A stretch of 64,000 bases of DNA from Rheum nobile (GCA_027886185.1 WOAB01000501.1:1922001-1986000), one strand, 5' to 3'; numbered from the stretch's first letter, positions 9,965 to 22,300 are shown. A program made the numbers and translations. The notes: a model not told the origin generated them from the letters alone.

Positions 9965-10600
9965 AAACGGCGACCGCCGTTCAGAAACGGCGACCGCCGT
10001 GGTTGGGCCCGAGGAGTCGGCGTGTCAGCTTCTAGCTGGCCGCGACAAGCCTAGCGACGGTGACCGCCGCATTTACGGCGACCGCCGCGTGCCCGCCGCA
10101 GGCTAAAAACGGCGCCCGCCGTGATTGTCCAGTGGGCATTGCCCGTTGGTCGCCGGCGGTAATCGAGGCGCGCCGATCTGATTTCGGCCGCGTCTCAGGG
10201 TTTGGCTGAAGCTCCCAGATGTTTGGCTATAAATAGGGGCGTTTGGGAGAGGGTTTTGAAGCCCTTCCAACCCCGAATCGTTGCCGGATTTCCTTCTCGT
10301 CGGAGTTGGTTTTCGCCGGAGTTTGAAGGTCTCGCCGGTGTTGCTTTGGTGTGTTTCCTGAGTGCCTTTGTGAAGCTTTTGGTTAGCCTTAGAGGTTAGA
10401 AGCCAAAGCAAGTCGAAGGAGGCCGAACTGCTCGTGTTTTGGGGTGAGATTTCTCTCGTTCTGTGTCATCTGAGTTCGTCACGGCGACCGCCGTGTTCTT
10501 CACGGCGACCGCCGTGATGAATACGGCGACCGCCGCCAAGAACGGCGACCGTCGTGATGAATGCGGCGACCGCCGCCAAGAACGGCGACCGCCGCCAGTG
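9965..10600. repeat. Repeated CGGCGACCGCCG palindromes around the LTR promoter
   Basis: At least a dozen copies of an ACGGCGACCGCCGT-like motif (arms CGGCG/CGCCG around AC) in two clusters, about 9967-10120 and 10480-10600. They flank the TATA box. The motif is GC-rich in otherwise moderate-GC sequence. Confidence 0.85.
10228..10235 (+). promoter_or_regulatory. TATA box of the solo LTR
   Basis: TATAAATA in GGCTATAAATAGGGGCG, between the two GC-rich palindrome clusters. Position about 515 bp into the LTR, consistent with a U3/R boundary just downstream. Confidence 0.7.
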
Positions 10601-11009
10601 CCCAGAATGCCTTCGTGGCTTTGGCTTGGTTGGTTGTCGTCGTGGCATCGTTTCTTTCGTCTTTCCTTAGATTCATACTAGTTATGTCGGATCTAACCTA
10701 GGGTTCCTTTTTGGGTCGACTCGAAGGTGTTTATGCTAGTGGAGCTATACGCGTGTCGAGCCCGGAATCCCGTTGTCTCTGCTTTGTTCCAGATCTGCGG
10801 ACTAAGGCAAGTGGCGGTTCGCTCTTGCTCATCGTTCCATATTTACATTAATTATCAGCTGTTTATCTGAGTAATTAATTTGGAATGATTATCTGTGTTT
10901 GTCTGGAAAATGTTTTATAAACTGTTTTGGAAAATCATATAATATGTTGTATATCTGCTAGAACGACGCTAATATCTGTGATCGCCTTCCGGGCATTTAT
11001 GTGGATTAA

Positions 11010-11285
11010 TAGGAAAACTAATCCAAGTAAGGATTAGCTGTTTCTATTATCTCTATGTTTAAGTTGTTTGCCTGGATGGCTTTAATGTGAATAGTTGTTG
11101 TGTTAGACCGTTTAGTTAACACGAGTGTTCGTAGGAACGTTAATCCAAGTAAGGATTAGTCGTTTCTTTATAACTTAATGTGCGTAGGGACGCTAATCCA
11201 AGTAAGGATTAGTCGTTTCTTTATAATTTAATATTCGTAGGAACGCTAATCCAAGTAAGGATTTGTCGTTTCTTTAAATCATAAT
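11010..11285 (+). repeat. Short tandem repeat in the LTR (about 52 bp)
   Basis: The words AATCCAAGTAAGGATTAG and GTCGTTTCTTTATAA recur around 11140, 11192 and 11244, about 52 bp apart, with a diverged copy near 11020. AATCC...GGATT is itself an inverted repeat. Longer degenerate repeats with GTGAACGTAAGRTCACCCGG follow near 11500 and 11640. Confidence 0.75.
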
Positions 11286-12701
11286 ATTCCTCGGGGTTAT
11301 TGCCGAATAATTTAAGGGTCATGACCTATGCTTCTTATCCACATGTAAGGATCTGAAGTGTTTTAAGCGCCTTGCTAGCGCCAGTGGATGAGCTTAATTA
11401 CAGTCCTGTGTTTTAAGCACTTAGCTAGTGCATTGGGATAGACGTAACTGTCACCCTGTAAAATAAACTGTAAGCGCTGTGGCAGTGCAATCAGGGTGAA
11501 CGTAAGATCACCCGGTGTCATCATAACTTCCGTGTTCTCGGAATATTTTTAAAAGCCTCAACACTGTGTGTGTGTTGTAATTTAATAAGATAAGTGCAGT
11601 TAAGCACATAATTAAACTGTAAGCACTGTAGTGCAATCCGGGTGAACGTAAGGTCACCCGGTGTAATAATAATCGCCGTTGTTTCTCGGCATAATAATGT
11701 TAAGTCCCGCGTGTGTGTTGTGTGTGTTTTAATTTGGGTTGACGTAATTGTCACCCTGTGATTTAAGCCTTGTTGTCGCTCTTAATAACATTAACATGTT
11801 TCAGTAATGTGTGTTTTGTAATTAAATAAGATATGTGTCCGAGTGCACATGATTAATAAACCTTTGGCGAGTAGTGCAGCTAAGTTATAGTGCAGCTAGG
11901 AAAACTCATCTTGACTTTTGATCAGAGTACGTTCTCTTTCCAATCTGGATTCGCTGTATGCGATGAGGTTGGTCGTGAACCGAAACATCTCAGTCAACTT
12001 TTAAATCATTGTTGTTTGATTCTGTTAAACATTCCAAATTTGTCATATTTCCTTAAAGACTCAATCTCTTAGAGTATCTTTTCGAGTCGATTTCTGTGAA
12101 GATGAAGTCTTCCAGAATCTTCTCTCATGCATACCTTTGTTGTTATTCCGTGAAAGTGCTGGGTTATGTATCGTCCCTTCGGTTATTATTCGAGGGACAA
12201 TGATAGTAAACGGTTATGATCACTCGAACCACTCTGCTTTTTACCCTTGCTAGTCTATTCAAGTAGACTAACCCACGAACATTGTTCTCCGCATGTGGGC
12301 TGGTGTCATCCGTTCGATTCGGCACATCAGATGGAGTGTAGATGAGAAGAATAGAAGGACTATGGAATCGACGGTGGTTTTTCCGACGTTTTTAATAATT
12401 TCTTTTAATTAGGTTGAGATCCTTGGGCATGTGATCATTATGATCACACCCCTTTTTGTATTATCTTTTAAAAGTCTTCCGTTGTGCCTTCTTTAAGATT
12501 TCCGTTGTAATTTATTTTAAACTCTGTGTTTGTCCTATTCGGGATTGGGATGTAATCCCGGGACTCGTGTTTTATATAAATAAGGTCATCATTTTATATC
12601 ATTGTATTTAAACGGTAAAGCCTTGGGTGATCTCGGTAAGGAACACTGGGGTCACTGGCGGTAATACCTTTCCAAAAGGGTTAAGTTTTGGGGGTGTTAC
12701 A

Positions 12702-14995
12702 CGTACTCTGTTTCAGATGCTCCAAGGCAATGTACAGATCACTCACTTGCCATAACGTGGCTTGGCTCAAAGTTCGGCTTTGCACTCTCGACCACATCTC
12801 ACGCAATCTCAACTCTAGAACGGACACCGGAACACTATCGTCAACATCGCAAATGTTATTGGATCCTCTTCCCAATGCAAGTCCTTTCAGAAGTCGTGAA
12901 TGTCGTCTGGAGTGAGAGCTATCCTCGTAATGATGGCTTTTGCAATAACGTGTACGCACGGCAACCCAAGACAGTCTCTCACCCAATGATCGTCACATAC
13001 TTCTGAATAGTCCTCATTGACTAACTTATCATACATGACTAACAACAAATCAAAACACTTATCTGATACTCTGCAGAAGAGCCTTGAAAAGACCATTCGG
13101 GCAAGCTTCGAAAACCCTGGATCGTTGAACTCCGTTGGCCGTGTAGAGAGTGACTTGTTCATGGTCGCCCTAATCGTGTCGATTTGAAGAATGATTGCAT
13201 GTTGAATCCTCACGATCACTATGTTAAAGCTGCCTCTGATAGACCCCACAATATCTTTCAAGACACGATGCATCCCCTCAACCCTACCAAAACAAAAAAC
13301 ATTTATTGCCTTAGCACGACCTTGGAACTTATAAGTACAAACAATCAACTACACAATGTTCAAAGGATACATGTTTGAAGTCCTCGTGAAGAAGTGAAGG
13401 GTGTAATCCGTCCAAGCTCTTACTATGCTTTCCTTGTAAGGAGTCAGCCATTCCCTCTCGACGTATCCAACAAGGCCGCTCTTCCATGACGTCCTCAATG
13501 CTCTAAGCCTCTCCTCGTAGCTTTCCTCGGTGGTCGAGCAAAAAAGTCCCCAACACTGGTTTGTAAACATATCGACTCTAGCACCATCTTTTATAACCTT
13601 GTCGGCATGTGCCTTGATGTTGTTTCTAATATGGACCCAATACAAGAGATGTCTTACCGGAACGTCTTTGAAAACTACCTTAATAGCTTTGATGAGAGCC
13701 TTTTCACAATCGGTCATTATAGCCTTTGGCATTACTCCCAACTGCTCAAACAAGTTCCGAAGGGCCCTCACTATCCACTGGTAATGGAAAAACTTTTCCG
13801 CTCGGGTGAATGCGTACGCAATGTTGAACGTCTTGTGAGTGCACGTAAAACCAACAATCTTCACCAAAGGCATATCATATCTATTCATAGACATAAGAAA
13901 TAAAAATACCAATATTTAGTGAATATAACTAATCAAATTGTAATACATAGAAAAATATCTAACTACTATTAAAATGTATTACATACTTATTTGTCTTGTA
14001 TGTGGCGTCAATGGTCACAATGTGTAGGAACTTCTTCAACAACCGTAGCGACCCCGGGTGAGCAAAAAACAGAATCTCCACCTCGTCCCCTTTCTTCACA
14101 TTCCTAAGAGGATAGAAAAGATACCCGTTCTCTTTCAAAAAATGAAGGGACCACTGAGTAACCGTCAATTCCCCACGATCCTCGAAATGGAGCTTCTGCA
14201 AAAAGTTGGCAACCTGCTTCATTGATGTTACATTTCCCGGAAAGTTTTTCCTCAACACCGAAACAATCTCTTTCAGAGTCTTCCGACTATGGCCCCATTT
14301 CCTAGCCATGACCTCCTCTTCCTGGGTCATTCGACTCATGAATGCATTCCCGTGAAATCTAGTCTGAAGCATGTGGTTGTGGGTGCCATGTATAACATCC
14401 AAGACCCATCTGTGAGTAAGAAACCCTAGCTCATTTTTCAAATGACACCCATACACCTCAAACCTACAACCGCACTTCTTCGATCTGCGTTTTCGACTCC
14501 TCGAAACCGACAACTCCGAATTTTCTACATTAACTTTCGGCCTCCCAGATCTCGGTTCACCATATCTATCGCATGTCAAACTAACTACATACGGATTTGA
14601 GGTACATTTCACCAAAACCATCATCAACTCTTTTGCTCTAGCTCTCGCCCACTTAATCATTTCATTCATACTCTCCCAAACTAGGCCAGTACGAAAATGT
14701 TCTGCATAATCTTCGCCCTATAATTATTTTTTATTTATGAATTATTATACTGTCTATAATCAGAACAAACTAATAATACAACAAATTTGCAAATTCATTA
14801 ATTCATAGAAAATTTACCTACTACAATAGAACCTATAATCTATATATAAACTGTGTAAATTTAAACACTAACCATGAACAAATCACAATCATCTCCTTCG
14901 TCTTCGCAACCCGAGTCGCTCCATTCTTCATCTACTTCTTCATCTTCTCGAGCTTGTATACAATCTCGCACCTCATCTTCAATTTGCAAATTCAT
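12702..14995 (-). pseudogene. FAR1-like / MULE transposase / SWIM part of the element A transposase-OTU gene
   Basis: Exons on the minus strand: 14995-14873 (acidic, MNLQIEDEVRD), 14717-13987, 13880-13371 and 13283-12702. The first three introns have good GT/AG borders and keep frame. Exon 2 holds the FAR1-type DNA-binding region (SKKCGCRFEVYGC, HGTHNHM) and the first catalytic Asp (TIDATYKTNK). Exon 3 has the second Asp (AIMTDCEKALIKAIK). Exon 4 has a SWIM-like block (DHWVRDCLGLPCVHVI). This is the MULE family of DDE transposases that cut and paste Mutator-like elements. The frame stops at a TGA (12889-12887) just after the SWIM block and continues in another frame (LYIALEHLKQ) up to the LTR insertion at 12701, so the gene is dead. 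It continued into the OTU exon at 9713. Confidence 0.85.
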
Positions 14996-15065
14996 CTTCT
15001 CGACCTTGTGATGGTGTGGAAGAAGATGGTGTGAAGATGGTGTGGAAGAAGAACAACAATGCAGA

Positions 15066-15121
15066 TTTTATAGGCTGAAAATTCGACCGTTGGTACGCTT
15101 AGTGTAAGCGTACCAACAATC
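15066..15121 (-). promoter_or_regulatory. Minus-strand promoter of the transposase-OTU gene: 37-bp palindrome plus TATA box
   Basis: The palindrome 15085-15121 (arm GACCGTTGGTACGCTTA, spacer GTG, complementary arm with one mismatch) is followed on the minus strand, 12 bp on, by TATAAAA (15072-15066, in GCCTATAAAAT). The first ATG of the gene is 71 bp further at 14995. The layout is the same as at the B3 and GRF genes on the other strand. Confidence 0.75.
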
Positions 15122-15134
15122 GGCTTAAAATTCG

Positions 15135-15325
15135 ACCGTTGCATTCGAACGTTGGTATGCTTACATTAAGCGTACCAACGGCCAAATCTGAACAAACCTG
15201 TACGCTTACATTAAGCGTACAAGTGTTGGCCTATGCCCTCATCATATTTTTTTAACCCCCCTTCTGCTCCTATGCGCTTAATATAAGCGCATAAAACATG
15301 TACGCTTATATTAAGCGCCCGATTT
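15135..15325. repeat. Further palindromes at the right end of element A
   Basis: Copies of GTATGCTTACATTAAGCGTAC, TGTACGCTTACATTAAGCGTACA and TGCGCTTAATATAAGCGCA at about 15155, 15198 and 15271, then TACGCTTATATTAAGCGC near 15301. They are the same family as the promoter palindromes and stop about 50 bp before the LINE poly(A), so the element end is probably near 15350. I could not identify a terminal inverted repeat. Confidence 0.7.
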
Positions 15326-15414
15326 CGTGTGCATTTAGGACACAAAACGTGTGCATATAGATGGATCCTATTTTTTTGGTCAATAAGCGGGCCAAGCCCG
15401 AAAGAATAACTCTA

Positions 15415-18202
15415 TTAACTTAAAAGAGGGGCATCCTCACTAGGAGAATGCAACTCGGAATCAAAACAAGATTTAAGAGTTTTAGGAATAACTGAAAATT
15501 CACGAAAACTATTAGGAAAAGTAAAAGAAAGCTGAGCAAAACCATTAGCAACTACATTAAAATGGCGACGGACGTGGCGAATACGGACTTCCCATTGGTT
15601 ATCATCGAGCATACGCCATCAACTATCAAGGAGATAAAAGTTAGGGTGTGTCATCAGGTTCCTGGAATGGAGCAAATCACAAGCCATAGAGGAATCACTC
15701 TCAACAAGAAGATGGGTCATACCTAGCAACAATGCCATTTTAAGACCGTGGAACATGGCCCAAAGCTCGGCAGTTAAAGCCTCACAACTTCCACACGAGA
15801 AGGAATATGCCCGGATTAGAGACCCCGAATTAGAGCGGAGGATGCCCCCGCCACCAGCAAGACCATGGTTACCCTTAGAGGCACCATCTACATTTAGTTT
15901 ACACCACCCCACTGGGGGACGCAGCCAGCAGGGACAACCAGGTGAAGGGGAGGGTGAGATCTGCACAGTAGGAGCTTTAGTGGTAGCACAGACAACATCA
16001 AAGAAGTTCATCTGAGTGAAGACCGTGGAAGAGATGGTGGAAGTAACCTCCCGGCCCTCAAAGACGAGCACAATACGCCCCTTCCAGGTATACCAGAGCA
16101 TCAGAGCAAAGATGGAACTCCAGTGATCATTGTGCTTGAGGTTCAAGAGGATCCAGTCCTGGATGTTCTCAGTAGAGAAGAAACCTGAAGGGAGGCTGTT
16201 ACCCGAGAGTGCAGTCCATATATTGCTGATGACGCCACAGTCCCGTAGAGCATGGAGAACCGATTCATCAACACCACACCGCGGACACGCCGGATTCGTG
16301 GATAGATGGTGTCTCACCCTGTTAGCATTACAGAGAAAGCAATTGTGCGCGACAAGGAACAGAAATTGTCGAACCCGTTGTTGCACATTAACCTTCCAAA
16401 TTAGCCTTCACAAAGGGGAACCACCTGAAGCTGATGGATTTCGGAGTAGCTGCATCGCAGACTTCGTTGTGAAGAGCCCAGAAGGCGTCTTACCCCAGAA
16501 AAAATTATCGGTAGCAGTAGGCCTAGAATCGACACGGATCGCGACAAGATGAAGGCAAATTTCCGGTGGGAGATAAGCATTCAAGATACCCCAGTTCCAG
16601 CCTTGCGAAGACCATAACTCCGCCATTGTCGCCCCCTCAAGGTCTTCAGGAATGGGAGCAACATCAAGATCAACTAAGGGTTGTTCATCCAACCAATTAT
16701 GAAGCCAAAATAGAGTTGAAGACCCATTCCCGATTGCGGTACGCAACCCCTTAGACAAAATATCAGCACCATGCACAATGCCCCGCCAATTACGCGAAGC
16801 CCTTGACTGACTACTGAATATGTCGACATCTGCACGACCTTGGCATTACTTGTTACGCAGCACCCGCGACCACAACGACGAGGGTTCCTGAAGAACACGC
16901 CATCCAAGCTTCGCTAAACTGGCCTTGTTCGCATGCCTCATATGACGAATACCCAGTCCATAGAGAAGCTTCGACTGAGTGATCACCATCCAGGGCAACA
17001 AATGAATACGTCGGCGTTCCGACGAAGAGCCCCAAATAAAACCACGAACAACTTGATCAACTTTATCACAAATCGTTCGCGGAATCATCGACGCTTGCAT
17101 AACATAGGTAGGGATGCTAGTAAGAACCGAGTCGGCGAGAGTGACACGGCCAACTAAAGATAGAGAGCGTGCCTGTCAACCTCAGAGGCGGGAAGTGACC
17201 TTGTCAAGCAAGGATTGGTAATGGGCGTTTTTCATCCTACCACAAGCTGTCGGAACCCCTAAATAATTGCCAAAGTCTGAAGCAATGGGGATAGACAACA
17301 AAGAGCTAATGACATGTTGATTCTGCAAAGCAACAGCTTTAGAGAACAAAATAGAACTCTTGGAATAATTCACTTGTTCTCCCGACATATCATAGAAAGA
17401 ATACAGGCAGTTACGCACCACGGTGGCTTGGTCGGGCGTAGCTTCCGCCAAGAGAACTAAGTCATCCGCAAAAAATAAGTGTGAGAGATGCACGTTGCCC
17501 ACAGAAATCGGCCTCCACGAGCCATCATTTACCGCCGATTGGATCAAATGCGATAAGCGCTCCATACAAAGCACAAATAAGTAGGGAGAAAGGGGATCGC
17601 CTTGACGCACCCCCCTCGAGGGCGTAAAGCTATCCAATTTGCAGCCATTCCAGAGCAGATTCATCTTACCTTTGGTCTGACACAACATGATAACATCAAT
17701 CAGATGAGTAGGAAAACCAGCCTGGATGAGTATAGACTTCAAAAATTCCCAACGGATCCGATCATAGGCTTTAGCGAGATCAATTTTCAAGATCATCCAT
17801 TTGTTCGATGTAGAAGCATTCAAAGAGTGCAACACCTCTTGAACCACCACCACATTATCAATAATCTGTCTCCCCGAGATGAAACTGGCTTGCGCTGGAT
17901 AAACCAAAGATGGCAAGATGGGGTTGAGCCGGTTAACAATAACCTTCGTCGCCAGCTTAAAAACTACATTCAACAAAGAGATGGGTCGGAGTTGAGATGG
18001 CCTGGTAGGGTTGGAGACTTTGTGCAAAAGGATCATCAAAGCATCACCGAAACCATCAGGATAGATTTTGTGGTTCAGCAAATTAAGCACTGTCGTAGAC
18101 ACATGATCACCCACAATAGCCCAATTCTTTTGATAAAAGGAGACGGGAAAACCATCCGGACCTGGAGAACGATATGCACCCATCATTTGAAGAACAACAC
18201 TG
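15415..18202 (-). pseudogene. LINE ORF2: reverse transcriptase, zf-RVT and RNase H
   Basis: RT features include RSPGPDGFPVSFYQ, RPISLLNVVFKLATKVI, AQASFISGRQIIDN, KIDLAKAYDRIRW, GVRQGDPLSPYLFVL and the catalytic FADD in HLFFADDLVLLAE. A zinc-binding region (ACPRCGVDESVLHALRDC) and a plant-type RNase H follow (KLNVDGASKGNHG, LTAELWAMFHGL, LVESDSSM). Such ORFs reverse-transcribe LINE RNA at the target site. The frame is broken between about 17180 and 16400 and again at 15613-15619 (TGA), so it cannot give one protein. Confidence 0.85.
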
Positions 18203-18207
18203 ATTTC

Positions 18208-18925
18208 TGTAATGGGTAATTTCCTAAAGTGTGGAATTAACCTATAGTTTGGATTAATGTATTATAGCTTATGTTAGAGAGTTAGAAGAAGTAATTGGGC
18301 TTTGTAGCCTGCGATGAAGGAAACGGCCCAATTGTCTCTGAAGCCCAGATAGAGAGACCCGACCCGGCTGAGGGAACCGGAGCTCCGCGTGTGACTTATG
18401 AGCTTAGTACTTAAGCTCATAACCTACCCTCTCTCCATAGAACTTGAGCTCTGCCTTCTGCTTCCGCCTCACCTCAGAGAGAGAGTTCTAGGGTTTCGCT
18501 TGTGAGCTTCTCCAGAGTACTCGACGGTGGTTCGACAGCTCTGTTCGCCGGTGAAGCAATCTTTGCTTCTAGTGGCTCCAAGGAAGAGGCGGTGGTCTAT
18601 CCTGGTGGAGGCTCTCTCTGGTTGTTCTCGCATGTGCTTTTGGGTGCTCGCTGGGTTGATCAAGGGTTTGAGATCTGTGGCGACTGGGTTCAGGGAGTTT
18701 CCTTTATCTTGAGTTTTTCTTCTATTCTCTCGATAGCATAAGTTTGTACTGAGATCCAAACTTTATCCCTCTTGTAATCTTTGTCTTACTTAGTGGATTT
18801 GGCTTCCTATCTTGAGGCCACGAGGAGTAGGCATTTGTCCGAACCTCGTTAAAACTCTTGTGTGATTCTTTCTTGTTTTTCTGCCTTCTCAGTTCTTTAT
18901 TTGATTCGATCGATACTGCTTATCA
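18208..18925 (+). repeat. 5' LTR of the Copia element
   Basis: 718 bp, TG...CA ends. Differs from the 3' LTR at about five sites (for example CTCCATAGAA versus CTCCACAGAA, TTCGCCGGTG versus TTCGCCAGTG, CTCGCATG versus CTCGCGTG). Confidence 0.95.
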
Positions 18926-19361
18926 AATTGGTATCAGAGCGAGGTTCTCCCTTTACTGTCTTGCTATCTCTGATCTTGTGTGATTAGATTTGCATGTCTA
19001 GGGTTCTTTGTTGCTCTGAGAAAGATCTTGGTATCCTGCTTCCGCTCATAAGTTTGTTCGATCTTGTCAAGTGTGATTGCATGATCTTCTTTTCTTTTGT
19101 GACTTGAAGTTTCATGTTCTGATTTGTGACTCTTGATTACTTGCTTGAAATCTTGATGTCATCGTATTGTCTGTAATTCTTGCTTCTAGGTTTTCAGTGA
19201 AAGACTTGCTCTCTGTGACCTAGATCTGAGATTACCTGTGTAGTGTGACCGTTGGTGTTACCCGAGGCTCTTGAATACTGTGTTATTCTTTGTAGTTTTT
19301 TCATTCTTGTTTATTGTTAACTGTTTAATTACCTACTGACTTGTGTGTCTTGACAGGTACA

Positions 19362-22300
19362 ATGACAGACAACAATATCAAAATGAAGCCCTTTGATGGG
19401 ACCACAGACTTCGCCATGTGGCAAGTGAAGATGAAGGCCATCCTGATAAAGGAGAAATGTAGCAAAGCCATCAAGGAAGACTACATGGCCGAGACCTCAG
19501 CTGCTAGGAGGTTGGAGATGGATGAGCAAGCTCACTCAGAGATACTCATAAGGCTATCTGATGAAGTGGCTCGCCAAGTGGTAAAATATACTACCACTAA
19601 ATCTCTCTGGAATGCTTTAGAAGAGTTATATCTTACTAAGTCTATGCCATCTAGGATATCTTTACTGTGCAGATTATTCACATTTAAAATGGACACTAAT
19701 CTGACATTGAATGACAACCTGGATAAATTCCTTAGGATGACTCAGGACTTAGAAAGATGTAATGATAAAATAGAAGAGACTCACCAATCTATTTTACTTT
19801 TGAATGCCTTGCCTGCTCAGTTTGATAACTTTAAGGATGTTATCCAATATGGTAATGAAACTTTGACTAAGGCTAAGATCATAGAATCTATTATCCAGAA
19901 AAATGAGACCTTAAAAGTTTTCAAAACCAAGAATTCTGATAAGAAACCTGAGACTAAAGCTGAGGCTTTAATGGCTAATGGCAAACCTAAGAAAAAGTTT
20001 AAACAGAAAAAGGATAAAAAATATGAGCCTTCTACCTCTTCTAATGAGAATGATAAAAAGAAGAAATGCTTCTACTGTGGGAAGCTAGGTCATTTTATCA
20101 AGGACTGTATCAAAAAGAAAAAGGCTGACCTCAATAAGAATGAAAATGGAAATTTTGCCTCTGTGCTTGAATCTGATGAATACTATGATTGTGAATTGCT
20201 TATGTGTTCAGACTCTTCTATTGATGATGAATGGATTCTTGATTCTGGCTGTACCATGCATGCTACTCCTAACAAATCTGTCTTTAGCTCTCTGACTGAA
20301 TTTAATGGGGGTAAAGTCATGTTAGGGGATTATAGTTCTCTTGCTATTAAGGGGGTAGGGAATGTTCCTCTATGCATGCATGATGGTAAAATAAGAGTAT
20401 TACAAAATGTGAGATGGGTGCCAGAATTAAGAAGAAACCTATTGTCTGAATCTGCCTTTGATGATCTTAAGTGTCAAATTGTTACTCACAATGGTATAAG
20501 AGAAGTCATCAAAAATGGGACTACTGTTATTAAGGGAATTAAGAAGGGTGGGCTATACCATGTTATAACTGCACCTGAACTAAATCTCTCCAAAACTGAG
20601 AACAATCTGACCTTAGATCAAACCAAGCTATGGCATAATAGAATGGGACACATAGGAAATAAAGGCCTAAATTATCTGCATAAGCATGGTTTAATTGATA
20701 AAAAACCTGCAAATTTGAGCTTCTGTGAAGACTGCATTTTTGGTAAAAAGACTAATGATTCTTTCTCTAAATCTACCTATGTTGCTAACACACCTCTTGA
20801 GTATGTGCATTCAGATTTGTGGGGGCCAGCACAGGTAAGTACTGTTGGAGGTAAAAGGTATTTTATTTCCTTCATTGATCATTACTCTAGGAAAGTTTGG
20901 CTTTACTTACTTAAAACTAAAGATGAGGCCTTTAATGCTTTCAAAAATTGGAAATGTGCAGTAGAAAACCAAACTGAAAATAAACTCAAATGCCTTAGGA
21001 CTGATAATGGCCTAGAATTTTGCAATCATGAGTTTAATGAGTTCTGTCTGAAAAATGGGATTAAAAGGCATCTAACAGTGCCTGGAACTCCCCAACAAAA
21101 TGGTACTGCTGAAAGAATGAATAGAACTTTATTAGAAAAGGCAAGATGCATGCTAATAAGTTCTGGATTAAAACACTCACTTTGGGGGGGAAGCAGTTAC
21201 AACAGCTGCTTACCTAATTAATAGATCACCTTCCTCTGTCATTGACTTCAAAACTCCCCAAGAAATGTGGACAGGCAGAACACCAAGTCTTGCTCATTTA
21301 AGAGCTTTTGGGTGTACTGCCTATGCCCAGATTTCTCAAGGAAAATTGAAGCCAAGGGCCCAAAAATGTGTCTTTTTGGGCTATCCAGAGGGTGTAAAAG
21401 GATATAAGCTTCTCCTTATACAACCTCATGGATATAAGGTGATTGTTGCTAGGAGTGTTACTTTTAATGAAACTGATTTTCATTTTAAGAAAAATCTAAC
21501 AGCTACCTCTGAGCAGACAGGTACACATGATGATGAAATAGAAGCAGAAACAGTCAGCATACACTTCTATGATCCAGGTCCTGACCAACTCCCAGCTGAG
21601 GAAGAGTTTGATCTGGGACAACCCTCCATGAGTCAAGGAGAGTCCAGTGAAGGAAGGACAAGGGATCCTTCAAGTAGAAAGGAGCCAAGAGGTGGTTCAC
21701 AGGAAATGGGAAGCAACAATTCACAACATTTAGGGGGAGGAAATAGGGAAGAAAACCTAAACTCTCCTAATATTTCTCATTCTGTTGCTAGCTCTTCTAG
21801 TATATCTAAGTCTGTTTCAGTAGATTTGCATGACAATGAAACTGAAATGCATGAAACTGAAACTGATGTGACTAATAATGACTTAGAAAACTATCAACTT
21901 ACAAGAGATAGAGCTCCTCGAATGAGAATACCATGCAAGAGGTTTTCCTCTAATGTTATTGAATTTGTTACTTCTGAAGTAGATATTGGCATTGTTGAAT
22001 ATGCTTTTATGACTGCTGATGTGATTGTTAAACCCACCTTTACTCCTGACACATATGAGCAAGCTGTTAAGTGCTTAGACTCTAAGAAATGGCTTAGTGC
22101 TATGAATGAAGAAATAGAATCCATGCATGCAAATAAAACATGGACTCTAGTTCCTAAACCTGAGAATGCTAAACTCATTGCTTGTAAATGGATTTTTAAG
22201 ATTAAAGAGGGTAATAGTCTTAATGATCCACCCAGATTTAAGGCTAGACTTGTGGCAAAAGGATTCACACAAAGAGAAGGAATAGACTACAACAATATAT

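Larger units (their letters stand above)
9714..12701 (+). mobile_element. Solo LTR (or LTR-only element), 2988 bp
   Basis: Termini TGTGATACCCC and GGGGTGTTACA form a short inverted repeat of the TG...CA type and are flanked by a perfect 5-bp TSD CGTAC (9709-9713 and 12702-12706). No gag-pol, primer-binding site or second LTR is inside, so it is best read as a solo LTR left by recombination. The length and the TGTRAYACCCC end suggest a long-LTR Ty3/Gypsy family; this is inference. A TATA box lies at 10228. It is inserted in the coding exon of the transposase-OTU gene and disrupts it. Confidence 0.85.

Noticed and set aside
14880..15060. A CTTCATCTTCT-type repeat as a separate microsatellite.
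   Set aside because: It encodes the acidic first exon of the transposase gene and its 5' UTR.
17602..18219. A 205-codon plus-strand frame opposite the LINE reverse transcriptase.
   Set aside because: The minus strand gives a textbook reverse transcriptase; the plus frame has no recognisable motif.
18502..18741. Small open frames in the Copia LTRs (both strands, present twice).
   Set aside because: They lie in LTR sequence and recur only because the LTR does.
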